Below, piece by piece: positions 21,801 through 33,450 of a stretch of DNA of 64,000 nucleotides (position 1 is its first letter; each line of letters starts with the position of its first letter). The position numbers and the translations under genes are program-made. The DNA is from Antedon mediterranea. Its lineage: Eukaryota; Echinodermata; Crinoidea; Comatulida; Antedonidae. The stretch lies in the NCBI RefSeq assembly GCF_964355755.1, contig NC_092676.1, forward strand, positions 16,164,288 to 16,228,287, written 5' to 3'. The notes under the pieces are model-generated. The model was given only the letters and a program-made list of their open reading frames with translations, searched no databases and was not told where the DNA came from.

Positions 21801-22749
21801 GTATTTTTAAATATTAAAAGTTGTATTTAAAGTTAATGGTGTTTTCACCAACAATTCTTATTTCTACATTGTGATTCATCTAAAATTTGTTAATTGTTTG
21901 TCAATGAATTTGTCTTATCAAACAATATTCAGTATATCTAAACTTTTAAGTACCTTATTTTGTCTTAACGTATATTATGTTGTCTTAACTTATGTTACCT
22001 GTATCTTAATTTGTTTATCTATCTTCAATATTAATTCTCCAGAAAGAATAGTTCTTTACTTATTTCCAGTTTCTCTATAATGGCGTTAATTACTAAATAT
22101 GCTATTGCGGATGGCTTTACTGTTGTAAGAGATATTTTATTCGTTATCAAATATTCTACAGATTCGTGTCTCACTCTTTCTATTCTTCGTTTGTTATTGT
22201 TGGTTGTAGCCTTGCTCATAGCAATATCGCAATAAGTATGAACAAAATCAAGACACGTGACACTATTGAGATTAAAGTTTACTATCTTTAATATTTTGAA
22301 TTCTATTTGTGCTATTTTTTAGGATTATAGAAGCCAAGATTCTGGAGGCGATCACATGCAGATGATGTGTTTAGATTGGTATCGTTCAGCACATTTCAAT
22401 GCAAGGCAAAATGATGCAGTTGCCAATTCCTCCAGATCACAAAGTTTAAATGCTGTGTTATCACATTTTAGTACATTTTCTATAATTGTAAGTCTACGAT
22501 GGACTATATTATAATCGATTATGTATTCACAATGAATGAGTTCAGATCGAATATTATATAAAAAACATCTACCATATGATCTTTGACTGATTGTGATTCA
22601 AATTGTGCCCATGGATTTTTAGATTCAGATTATTCACGATCAATTACTGAATAAAAATATTCTTTATTAGATTCAAGCTCATAGTTTTCATTTGAAATAT
22701 TATCATTAGAATTGTTATCACTACCTGGAAAATGAAACAAAACATCACC
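21801..22749. other. Non-coding interval, nothing recognised
   Basis: AT-rich; short open frames only, without recognisable motifs. Confidence 0.4.
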
Positions 22750-22789
22750 ATTGCATACTACTACAACAGTGCTATTAATCCTAGAATGC

Positions 22790-23265
22790 TCTTTCATTAT
22801 GCTACTACAACTGTTGCTACTACTACTATCACTGTCGTTACTACAACTACTACTCCTTGACTTAGTGCCACTACTAGTACTGCCACTGTCGATACTAATA
22901 CAACAACTAGTAGACAAAGTGCCACTACTACTACTCCTTGACTTAGTGCCACTACTAGTACTACCACTGTCGATACTAATACAACAACTATTAGACAAAG
23001 TGCCACTACTACTACTACTACTGTTACTACTACTCCTTGACTTAGTGACACTACTAGTACTACCACTGTTGATACTAATACAACAACTACTAGTTAAAGT
23101 TCCACTAGGCCTACTACTGCTGCTGCTGCTGCTACTGCTACTGCTACTGCTGCTGCTACTACTACTGCTGCTGCTACTGCTACTACTACTGCTGCTACTA
23201 CTACTGCTACTTCTACTAGCCTACTACTACTGCTGCTGCTGCTGCTGCTACTGCTACTGCTGCTC
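22790..23265. repeat. Compound trinucleotide (CTA/CTG) repeat with ~95-bp higher-order units
   Basis: The left part (22850-23095) is a minisatellite: the units 'gacttagtgccactactag' to 'tactaatacaacaacta' recur three times with small changes. The right part (23112-23262) is an almost pure (CTA)(CTG) mixture. Long poly-Leu, poly-Ser and poly-Val frames over it are by-products of the repeat. Confidence 0.9.
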
Positions 23266-23282
23266 TTACTACTTTCATTCAT

Positions 23283-24900
23283 TCAGGCTTATCGCCTGAC
23301 TTTATTTAATTTAGGCCTCTGGCCCCTAGTAATTAACAAAATAATAATTACATTGAAAAATAAAGCAATTTATGGTCACAAGATAAATGAATTAGTTAAT
23401 TTCGTTCTCTAAACAAAACATATATCTTAACTTATAAGCATGATAAATATATTTAGATAGATTATCAATAATTATTGGATCCTGTGATGACAATAAACGG
23501 CAGAATTTAAAAGTATTTGGATTTTCCAAAAATAAAGAAGGTATACATTTTTTTCTGATTTCCTTGTAACGAGAGCAAACCGTAACAAAATGATATTCAT
23601 CTTCAACTTCATTTATATTACATATTTTACATAACCTATTGATGCGCTCTATTCTTTTCCACCTTCCCTTCTCTACCTCTAGTTGAAGTGTGCCCAGTCT
23701 TAGTTGACTTAAAGCTCGCTTATATCTAGTATCAAGGGTCTGTAGTAAGTATCCATCTACTCCGAAATTGTTTTTGAACATTTTATAATATCTTGATTTT
23801 GAAGAAATATTTATGCTTTCATGAAAGGATTGGCGTTCCATATCGGTCAGCCTTTTCTTTTTTATTTTATTAATTATATAAAATTTATCAAGGACATTAT
23901 TTTGTGAAAACCATATGTTTCCATGACCAATAGAGCATAACATACGTTTTACATCGCTTACCCAACAATTACTATTATTTTGCGCTTTATGAAGTTAAGA
24001 TTTTTCTTCGTATATTTGTCCTCGTTCATATTTACTAGTCTTACCCAATAACGGATAACATTGAGTACACTTTCGATTGATAAATAGAATCGTCCACATT
24101 CTCCTCTAATTGAAACATTTGTGGCTGATTTCCCGACCCCTAAAACATATCTTACAGAAACTATTTTGAATATCATCAATTTTGTTGTTGTTTAGTTTTC
24201 TCCATATTTCACTATCATACAGTATAATTGGGTTTATTTTAACATCAAATAAGTAGTTTCAAATATTCACTGGTAGATGTCCATATTTCTGATATAATAT
24301 ATTTTTGAGTGAGAAAGGTGCTTTATTAGCCTGTGTATTATTTTGTTCTCTGGCATTTTCCCAATTTCCTGAACAATCGAAAGTGACTCCAAGATATTTA
24401 AGAGATTTTACTATTTCAATTTCTTTACCAAGATAATTCCACTTTTCGTAGTTCTTAAGTTTTCAATTTTTTTAAAATACTATTATTTTACCTTTGTCAA
24501 TGTTAACTACCAATCCCCACCTATTACAATAATATGCTAATTTATTTAAAAGATCTTGTAATGAGTACACTGTATCACTGATTAAAACTAGATCATCTGC
24601 ATATAGTAGGTGATTAATATTTATGTTATCAATTTTTATTTTGTTTCGATTTTCAGCAGTATGTAATAACTCAGTTATATCATTAATCCAAATATTAAAT
24701 AATAATGAAGATAAAGGTAACCCTTGTTGTATTCCTACTTCACATTTAAAGGATTCTCCAATTTTGTTGCCAACCTTTACATGCCCTTTTAGTTTACTAT
24801 ACATTGTTTTATTAACTTTGATTTTTTTACCTTTTATACCAGCTTTTCTTAGTTTACTTATAAGGAAAGCGTGTCTAATAGAATCGAAATATTGTTTTGT
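23283..24900 (-). mobile_element. 5'-truncated, degenerate LINE (RT plus C-terminal region)
   Basis: On the minus strand the fragment begins in RT palm motif A (FDSIRHAFL, about 24889). It passes GIQQGLPLSSLLFNI and the catalytic LLYADDLVLIS (24472-24804), then decays through frameshifts. A C-terminal region ends with the RLCKICN...EDEYHFVTVC cysteine/histidine motif (23392-23943). The 3' terminus has a short TGAATGAATGAA repeat near 23273-23285. It may belong to the L2/CR1-like group. Not functional. Confidence 0.85.
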
Positions 24901-25306
24901 TTTGTTTTGACGTTCTAATTAATTTAGCGGATAGGCGTAAGTTATTTGATTTAATTTTTATTTTTAAGTTTATGAACTCAATTTTTCATGGTAATTTTGA
25001 AGTGTACTTTCCTATTTCTGTTCCACAATATCAATTACGTAATCCTGCTTTATTTTCTATAGCAAGTATAGCAATATTACTAAAAATGGTTTTGTTAATC
25101 GTTTGCCTAAGTTGATGATGGATCTGTTGATATTTTTTTGATTCACTTGCTTGTTTCCGTCTAATGTTAGTAATATCTAAATGTTGTCTTGTTATCTGTT
25201 GATTTTTGCTTGTATATATTATTATTATTATATTTTATGACTTTCAACCCTGTTAATTTTGACGTTTGGTCACTGTAGGGTGATGATAAAATAAAAGTTT
25301 AAAAAA
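24901..25306 (+). pseudogene. LINE C-terminal/3'-UTR fragment, plus strand
   Basis: The codons for DRRKLFDLIFIFKFMNSIFHG and a following YQLRNPALF resemble the region after RT in Jockey/CR1-type ORF2. The fragment ends in an A-rich 'aaaataaaagtttaaaaaaa' (about 25285-25306). It abuts the minus-strand LINE head to head. Confidence 0.6.
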
Positions 25307-25859
25307 ATAGTACGTACATAATTTAGATTTTAAATCGAATAGAGAATGTTTACAAAATAAAACGGAGGATTCCTACAAAATACGGCAGCTCCTTTCATTA
25401 CCACATATGACAAGTTTGTTATGTCTTCAGTTATTAAGTCGTTCCAAACTTAAGGAGTTGTGTTGTGTTTGTGTTGGTCGGCGATTATTATTTGAAGTGA
25501 TGTGTTATTGGGGAGGTGTTCCGGGCGTTTATTCAAATATATACCATACTAATTGTTATATTATATTATTCTGCGACACAGTGGCCCGTTTCGGCCTTAG
25601 AAGGAAAACGGTTTAAACGGCTTGCAACATGGGCAAAAATCTCCCAGGGTCCTAACGGGACACAAATAGCGCACAGTTATACAGTCCTGCCAGCTTACTC
25701 AACAACTCGGCTAACTAGTATATGGTTGTGTGTCGTGCCTCCTTGGGATGTCCAGGTGTATTTGTGTATATTTCGATGTGGAAAGATTGTACCAGTTATC
25801 ACCAAGTAGTTTAGACCGCAATAGTCAACAAGTGTTTCAAATGCCGTGTTTCCACATTA

Positions 25860-26330
25860 TTCTTCCGTATCCTTCATTTTCCTTGCCCACTTATGCATAA
25901 AAAATCTCCCATTACAATAAGTAGATCGTGTGTGTGCATGCTGTTCATGACTGATTGTAGAAGTTGTCTTTCTCTTCTTCGGTTGCATCATTTGTTGGTG
26001 CATACGTTTGGATGATTGACAATTCATGAATTTTTAGAACAATCTTGCATATATAATTCTACTATTTATTAGTTTCCATTCGAATAGTGATTTCTCGGCT
26101 TTCTTTGACATCATTAGTGCCACACCGTGACGTTGTCTTCTCTCCCTGAAAATATTACTATCTCTCCTGTGCTAAATCTGACTCTTCTAAATCCTAGCCA
26201 TTTGCATTCACTTACTCCTAGTATATCGATTCAACATATCTATTTCTTTTGCCAGTTGTGCTGATTTCCCAATTGTGGACAATGTTCTGACATTCCCACA
26301 CCCAACATTTTTAATTTCTTGTGGCTTGGT
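25860..26330 (-). pseudogene. LINE AP-endonuclease fragment
   Basis: The minus strand reads, with stops, NVRTL, GKSAQLAKEIDML, RRQRHGVALMMS and KSLFEWKLINSRII. This is the N-terminal pattern of the apurinic-type endonuclease of RTE/CR1-like LINEs. No intact frame remains. Confidence 0.6.
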
Positions 26331-26389
26331 TATTGACGTCCTCTCGGCGTTGGTCTAACAGCGTCATACTTTCCACATACGTGATGTTA

Positions 26390-27730
26390 TCATCAGCTGG
26401 TATTTGGAGTTTCTAGTGTTCTATGGTGTTTTATTTCGCTTTTCGTCCAAATCTTGAACTAGCCGATCCCGACACTTGATGTTACAAATGTCAGGCGTCA
26501 GAACACGCCATGCTTGCCCAACCTCCATACGAAGTATTAAATAGCACGCACTCTGTATTCTTTTAGCATGGACATAATATTCTTTGAAATGGATCAACAT
26601 ATCAGTAGAGTGACCATACAATCGACACAGCTAGGTTCAAGTCCTCGACTCTTGTGCTGGTGGTAGTACAAGTCTTCTCGAATAAGGATTTAAAACTGGA
26701 GGTCCAGTGTACACATCATAGCTCGTGTGCACTTTAAACAACCAGTCTGGGTGTCTTTAAAGTGGGTTTGAATGAAATTTAAAAACTTGTTTAAAACTGT
26801 TAGTTTTTCGTTGTAAATAGGTATATATTACAGAACATACCTATTGGAATTCGGTTCATTAATAACTTCACAAATAAAAAAAGAAACTTATCTGTATCTT
26901 TCATTCGAGATATTAAATAGCACGCCCTCTTTATTCCTTCAACATGAACATGTTGCTCACAGCTCACTATGTCGGTCGGTTGGTTGGTCGGTTGGTCGGT
27001 CGGTCAGTCGGCTGGTCGGTAAACAAATTTGTATGTGGCCTTGTTTGACATGGATCAAAACATCAGCAGTCAAGTGGTCAAGGTAGGAACAATGGCAATA
27101 CAATCGGCACAGGTTCAAGACACTGCGCTAGCAGTAGAACAAGTCTTATCTTTTCGGATATATGTGGTAGTACCTATGTGTCGTCCACTTCTGTGCGTAA
27201 TTCAGCCCAGGTTATTCCCCCGTTTACCTATTTTACCTATTTACAAAATTACAAAAAGCAAAATATCAAGTATCTCTCTCACTCATTCCATTAGTTAACA
27301 GTAATTATTATTATGAAATACAAACAAAAAAATGCAATGATGTCGGGAATGTGGTTGTTACCTGTTGCTGTTACAATATTTCCACATATTGAAATTGAAG
27401 TGAATCTTTAAATTTCCGTATATTAATAATTGTAAATAAAATGTACAAATCTAATTAACGCAGTTCTTGTTTGGTGTCATAAAACAAGTAAGATAAATAT
27501 CCATCGATACCTGTACATCAATAATTAGCACACTAGAATGATTTGAAGATTTGCACATAATTTTATAGACTTTGTTTACACATTTACGTCAAAATAGGTA
27601 ATGTTCACATTTACTCTCGTTATGTTTGCGCATTAGTTAGCGATGAATGTTTATTCTTATCTTCTCGCTATAGTATTTTGTGTGGAGGTGCGTGTGTGTG
27701 TGGGGGGGGGGGGGGAGATTGCGTTTTGTT
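26390..27730 (+). repeat. Segmental duplicate, uninterrupted copy (partner 3300-6296)
   Basis: Matches 3300-3621 and 5502-6296 without the LINE. It ends in a TG/G-run (27690-27715) 370 bp before a dead deiodinase exon 1 and includes bases resembling 55560-55640 upstream of an intact deiodinase gene. It therefore represents deiodinase 5'-flanking DNA plus small repeats. Confidence 0.75.
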
Positions 27731-28367
27731 CGAACCTTAGTTAATATATGGCTCCTACCCACTCAAGCTAGCCTTTTGGAGGTTGCCACCATCTTTTGCT
27801 TTCAAATTTTTATAATACTGAAATATATTGAAATAGAAATACTGATATTCTTTTTCTCGGATGAAAGCAATGATGTGTACATTCTTGTCATGTGTTCCTT
27901 TTTAAAACCTTATTATTATGTTTCCACCTTTTCTGCAATTAAAAGAAATAAATGTGTTTTTTTTAATTTGATATATGATTTATTTTTCAGAGACAAATCC
28001 AGCTTAAACGATCTAGGCCTAATACTGTAATGTATTAGGCCTAATACATCAATATTGGTTGTATTTGTGTTTACGCTCTAGCACTATGGAGGACCTCGGT
28101 TGGGACAGCGAGTTAGCTATCAAGATTTTAAGACGGCTTATGTATGCATCTGAAACAATTGAATCGGTGAAAGAATGTGTAGATTTCAAAGAAAGTTACT
28201 CGTCAATTTCCAGGTAAAGAATACGTTCGGATTTTTGTTTTGAAATTAGGATTTGCATTATGTAGGTTTTACTTGTTAAAGGACAACTTGACCGACGACC
28301 ATCTTTTAACAACGTATTAGGGAGGGATGTACGTACATATAATTTCAGAACCATCGCGAGATTAAGG

Positions 28368-28522
28368 CACTGTCACTTGTGATGAAACAAGATATACTCT
28401 ATGAAAAGCTTATGCAAAAAAGAAGAAGAAAAGATAAGCAAGGGCGGTCGCAGAACTATTTTATTTGCATAATCTTTTCATAAAGTATATCTTATCTTAT
28501 TGTTTTATCACAAGTGACAGTG
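28368..28522. repeat. Small hairpin element (MITE-like)
   Basis: CACTGTCACTTGTGAT at the left and ATCACAAGTGACAGTG at the right are near-perfect inverted repeats extending about 50 bases on each side. It interrupts a duplicated block whose other copy (near 28838) lacks it. Confidence 0.65.
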
Positions 28523-29376
28523 TAAATATGGTTAGTGAAATATTTCGTAGATTTGTCCACATGACTATGTTTGAGTGTCTCACATTCATGTACACATCCC
28601 AATGTTATTTATGATTGAGAAATTTGTAAATGAGATCATTGTAAATTAGAAGCCTTAAACAACAACATTTGACGGGTTGGTTCATTCAAACAAATGAATA
28701 AGGTGTTATATAGTATTGTTTAAAAGTGGCATAGGAAAAACAACGGCCTTAAAGGACAACTTGACTGAGGACCATATTTTTACAACGTATTAGGGATGTA
28801 CATATAATTTCAGAACAATCGCGAGATTAAGGATATTGCCACACGCGCTTGCCGTACAGCCGTTGCCGTAAATTGATGTGACGTCACAGGTGCATCGCAA
28901 AATCGACTTAATGAGTTCAGATAAGCAAAAGAAACAATAAAAAAAAAATCAACATTTATATTTTTTGATTTATTTACAAAGTAGGGGTTGCCCAAGAGTC
29001 CAGGACTGGGCGTAGATAACGAGTATTTGCGAAGCGAATTTTGTTAAATGACACCCCTAGATGGCCGGAAATGGTACTTTTGCACGTGCAATTCACGATA
29101 AATGGCACCTCTAGTTCACCGAAAATAACATTTGAAAAAGTTAAAGCTGCTGCTATAAATATATATTGAGCAAAACGTTAAATTGTATTATTTTGAAATT
29201 AATTCTAAATAAGTCAGTAAAAGCACTTTTGATTAAGACAGATTATGCCTGCTGTGGGGTATAGAACATAGAAATATATCAATACGTTTATTGACGCAAC
29301 CAAACATTCCTTGTTTATTGTAAAGTAGTATACGCTTTATAAAATATATATTCCAAACTCAACAATAACGCAGAAG

Positions 29377-29437
29377 AACCCTATGACGACGATTATGAAA
29401 ATGTATTATTGTACAACTTAACCGTTTGATGTTTTAT
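29377..29437 (+). promoter_or_regulatory. SECIS element of the dead deiodinase copy
   Basis: ATGA (29383-29386), the A run, the TGTA/TACA mini-helix and TGAT (29427-29430) are all intact, identical in layout to the working copy at 59794-59841. It outlived its coding exons. Confidence 0.75.
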
Positions 29438-29714
29438 TGTCTTGATGCACTACTGTTCTATTTTGAAAATAAAATGGGTTTTTTTCAAATTACTCTATAA
29501 CGCTTATTAAGTATGGTAAATATATTGTGCTTTATATAACTTAAGGCCCATTTACACTAGACCGATAACTATTGACGATATGAATAGATAAAATATTTAA
29601 AAAGGTTTTATTCTAGAACTATTGGATAACAAATTATGTCTTTGATTAAAATAATGTTTCCACACGTCCAATCAAGTGACGCCATGATTAGTATAGCTAT
29701 ACTATATTGACGAT

Positions 29715-30733
29715 ACAACGATGCTATAGCTGTGTTAACAGAGACTTGGCTGAATGATGCTACTATTGATTTTGTGAATTGTTCCGGTTTTAAAAAGTTC
29801 ACGAAGAATAGATGCAACAAGAGAGGTGGTGGTGTTGCTATTTTGGTGATGATTTTGCCTGTGAATCTTGCATTGCACATGGTAGCTGTAATTTCGAATG
29901 CTTTTGGATAAAGACAACTATTCCAGGTAGTCACTTTATATTGGAGCTATTTATTATCCACCGTCTGCCGCTAATGCGGATTTGTTGATTGAGCACATTG
30001 TTGATACAATTGATAACATTCGTTCTATGGATTTCGCTGCTCCTATTGCTATTTTGGGTGACTTTAATGACCTAGATCTAGCTGAGCTGGAAGTGAATGT
30101 TGGACTGTCGCAAGTTGTTAACTTCGCTACACGAAAGGATGCCCTGTTGGACAAGATATTTTTGAGTCGTGCTGATCTTTACCATCTTCCGCAATGCTTA
30201 GCGCCACTGGGTCGGAGTGACCATAATGCCATCCTATTGGAACCACTGATTGAATTACCTCAGCACAAGCGTCTATCAGTGCGTTCTCAGCCACATTGTG
30301 ACTCCTCTGTTTTGTCCTTTGGTCAATGGGTGACAACCCATGAGTGGAATGATGTGCTGAATATTGAGGACGTCAATCGAAAACCAAAATGTTCTCTTCA
30401 ATTTTGAATGGTGCTTTTAACAAGATCTTTCCTGTGCTGATTAGGAACAAGCGCACTGCTGACAAGCCCTGGATGTCTGACAAGATTCGAAGATTAATTG
30501 TCTCTAGACAAAATTTGTTTCGTAGGTTTGGTAGAACGGATGAGTGGCGTTCAATTCGCAACTTAGTCCAAGATTGTATTAGAAAGGCTAAAAAAATTCC
30601 TTATTAAGTCTTAAACGTAACAACCCTGCCATGTGGCATAAAGGTATTAAACAACTATGTAATCTTAAGACTAAAAATACTAATTTTACCATGCCTGGGC
30701 TGTCCAAAGTTGAAACTGCCTCTGAGATCAATT
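29715..30733 (+). pseudogene. LINE fragment: AP-endonuclease and linker
   Basis: Codons for AVLTETWLNDATIDF and RGGGVAIL, then ILGDFND and the catalytic-type SDHNAIL, mark the endonuclease. The downstream linker (30389-30607) reads KPWMSDKIRRLIVSRQN. It ends at 30733 in the same codons (LSKVETASEIN) that start the next LINE piece at 38610. It thus belongs to the same family as the 37623-46362 element but is a separate copy. Frameshifts are present near 29890 and 30390. Confidence 0.8.
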
Positions 30734-32094
30734 AATTTTTGGTAGAATAATAATCCTGAAAAGTCTTGCACTATCTAAATTAACATATGCTGCAAATATC
30801 ACTGATGTTCCAAAATATGTATATTAGTAGGCCTGTTAAGTGACCCAATCCTTCAAATTGTGATAACATTCTGAAACTTTGCACAGTTATTCATTAGGGT
30901 GTCAAAAATATGAAATGGAAGGGTTGCACAAAATTTGGTCAGGGGAAAGCCGCCATTTTGGATTTCAAAATGGCGGACCGAAATTGTTCACTTTTCAGGT
31001 ATATCTCTGCTAAATAGGCACCTAGAGTTCTGAATTTAGGTGCAAATAATATGGTAATGGGGTCACCAAACATATTGGTATAACTAACATTTTAATTGCA
31101 TGGCGGCCATTTTGGATTTCAAAATGGCGGACTTCAAATTTTCACTTTTTAGGTATATCTCTGCTAAAGAGGCACCTAGAGTTCTGATTTTAGGTGCAAA
31201 TTATATGGTAGTGGGGTCACCAAACATACTGGTATAACTAACATTTTGATTCCATGGCGGCCATGTTGGATTTCAAAATGGCGGATTTCAAATTTTCATT
31301 TTTCAGGTATATCTCTGCTAAAAAGGCACCTAGAGTTCTGATTTTAGGTGCCAATTATATGGTAATGGGTAACCAAACATATTGGTATTTAACTGACATT
31401 TTTATTGCATGGCGGCCATTTTGAATTTCAAACCTACAGTTATAATTTTAGGTACAAAGTATATTATAGTATTGAGGTCAACAAACATATTAGTATAACG
31501 TCTTTGATTGCATGGCGGCCATTTTGAATGTAGCTCAACCCGTACTGGCTTTACACTATTTGTTTATCTTCATAATTACATGCATTTAACACGGACACTT
31601 ATTGTAGGTCACATTTTCCCTGGCAACCACACAGCTCTGTACATCGTAAATCACTCTTTCTGCATTTACAGCATCCAAGATCACAGTCGGTGTGTCCACA
31701 GCGAATTAAAACCTTTCTGACATCTGAAAGTTCCGGCAATGAACTCCAAGCTGGACTAAATTTTTTGCCGTCCTTCCTCTATCCCCATTTCGCTGGGTCC
31801 TGTTCAACCCTGAATGCATCTAGACAGTCGTACCACTTCCTGGCTTCCGTTTCAAATGTTCTCTTAATGCCGCAGATGTTGGGGGATATTTTCAATAGTC
31901 TTTCTCTTGTAAAAAGATATCGTCTTGCATCATTAAATGTTCTGCAGTAGACATAGTTACAACAAACTGTTCTAGATAATCTGTGTCTGTTTCACTGACT
32001 GTCTGTTTCCTACAGACAATGACATCCTCTCAAAAACTGGAGTCATACATGGCATCTTTTTCAAGGTCTCGTTAAATGTAGCTTTACCTTTTCC

Positions 32095-32373
32095 TTAAAC
32101 AGATGAAGTTCTATCACAACCGCTAATGGCATGAAAGAACAAGTAAGCGGCTGATGCTTGTGATCCAAGAGAAGAAGCAATCTCGTGTATTGGGATGTAC
32201 TTCAAGTGCTTCCCCACTCCAAACTCGATCCGAAGCTCGTGGATGCCAGGTATTTTGTGGAAAGCTGACAACAACATCACTGTGTACAGTCTTGATAATG
32301 CGTGGAAAATTTCAGCGGCAAGTTTAACGTGAACAAACATACGTTCATCTACCTCTTCTATGTTACATGGCAT
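32095..32373 (-). pseudogene. Foldback-internal protein fragment, left arm
   Basis: The minus-strand frame reads CNIEEVDERMFVHVKLAAEIF, then FHKIPGIHELRIEFGVGKHL and FFHAISGCDRTSS. It is the mirror copy of 33077-33397. I recognise the pattern (acidic E-x-D/A-x-R-MFVH, GVGKHLKYIPIH, FHA-x-x-GCD) as a widespread transposon-associated family of unnamed metazoan proteins, from memory only. The spaced acidic residues could suit a PIN/FEN-type nuclease; that is inference. Partial and probably dead. Confidence 0.6.
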
Positions 32374-33076
32374 CAGCGATTGTATATTTACTGGTTTGTT
32401 ACAGCTCTGTCTCCCAAAGACCCTACAAACATTCCGTGATTTGTGCCAATGTTCTCTACTACTTCAGTTACAATAAATGAAAACAACTCTGATTTGTTGT
32501 CATCAAATCTAAAAAATGTGGTCCAATTGTTGGGCATGCTCCCGCTGGCTTTAACGACCCTGCTTACACCAGAGACGCGGTTTGAACGCGTACCAGACTT
32601 TAAACTGTCGTTAAAGTATCTATCGTGTCACTGATCAAAGTTGATGGTTGTATGACACTTGATATATACTCAATGAATGTCTTCGAATCATTGGGTCTGA
32701 GCATATTGATTATTGCTGGTCCATCTAACACCTTGGCAGCAACTAATGGTGCTTCATTTTGTCGTACAACCATATATAGACCATCAACTTCGATCAGTGA
32801 CGCGACCAGATTTGGTTTTCGATAGATAGTTTAACGACGGTTTAAAGTCTAGTACACGTTCAAACCGCGGCACTGGTGTAAGGAGGGGCGTCAAAGCCAG
32901 TGGGAGCATGCCCAACAATTGGACCACATATTCGAGATATGATGACAACAAATCAGAGTTGTTTCATTAATTGTAACTGAAGTAGTAGAGAACATTGACA
33001 CAAATCACGGAATGTTTGTAGGGTCTCTGAGAGACAGAGCTGTAACAAACCAGTCTGTAAAAATATACAACCGCTG

Positions 33077-33450
33077 ATGCCATGTAACATAGAAGAGGCA
33101 GATGAACGTATGTTTGTTCATGTTAAACATGCCGCTAAAATTTTTCCGCGCATTCTTGTCAAGACTGTAGACAGTAATGTTGTTGTTATTTCATTGTCAA
33201 CTTTCCACAGAATACCTGGCATCCACGAGCTTTGGATCGAGTTTGGAGTGGGGAAGCACTTGAAGTATATCTCAATACACAAGATTACTTCTCTTGGATC
33301 ACAAGCATCAGTCGCTTGTTCTTTCATTCCTTTAGCAGTTGTGATACAACTTCATCTGTTCAAGGAAAGGAATTTGAGACGATGTCATTGTCTGTAGGGG
33401 ATGTTAGTGACACAGATTATCTAGAACAGTCTAGATGGATTCAGGGTTGA
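33077..33450 (+). pseudogene. Foldback-internal protein fragment, right arm
   Basis: Frame 33077-33397 reads EEADERMFVHVKHAA, TVDSNVVVISLSTFHRIPG and EFGVGKHLKYISIH. A frameshift near 33330 transfers the remaining SCDTTSSVQGKEF motif to the next frame (33232-33450). It keeps TVDSNVVVI, which the left-arm copy has lost. The two arms therefore decay independently. Confidence 0.6.

Larger units (their letters stand above)
28086..29473 (+). pseudogene. Dead deiodinase copy: exon 1 and 3' UTR only
   Basis: 28086-28213 matches exon 1 of the intact genes (MEDLGW.SEL.IKILRR...YASET) and still ends in a GTAAAG donor. It has lost 12 bases after codon 17 and 4 bases near the end, putting it out of frame. 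Exons 2-5 cannot be found before the 3' UTR (29229-29473), which retains a SECIS and AATAAA. The intervening DNA holds a hairpin repeat (28368-28522) and a direct repeat (28270-28360 with 28748-28838), suggesting rearrangement during loss. Confidence 0.85.

Noticed and set aside
22751-23299. Long poly-Leu, poly-Ser and poly-Val reading frames
   Set aside because: They are translations of a trinucleotide microsatellite and occur in several frames at once.
25516-25809. 97-codon frame at 25.5-25.8 kb as a gene
   Set aside because: No recognisable motif and overlapping frames of similar length; not enough support for a call.
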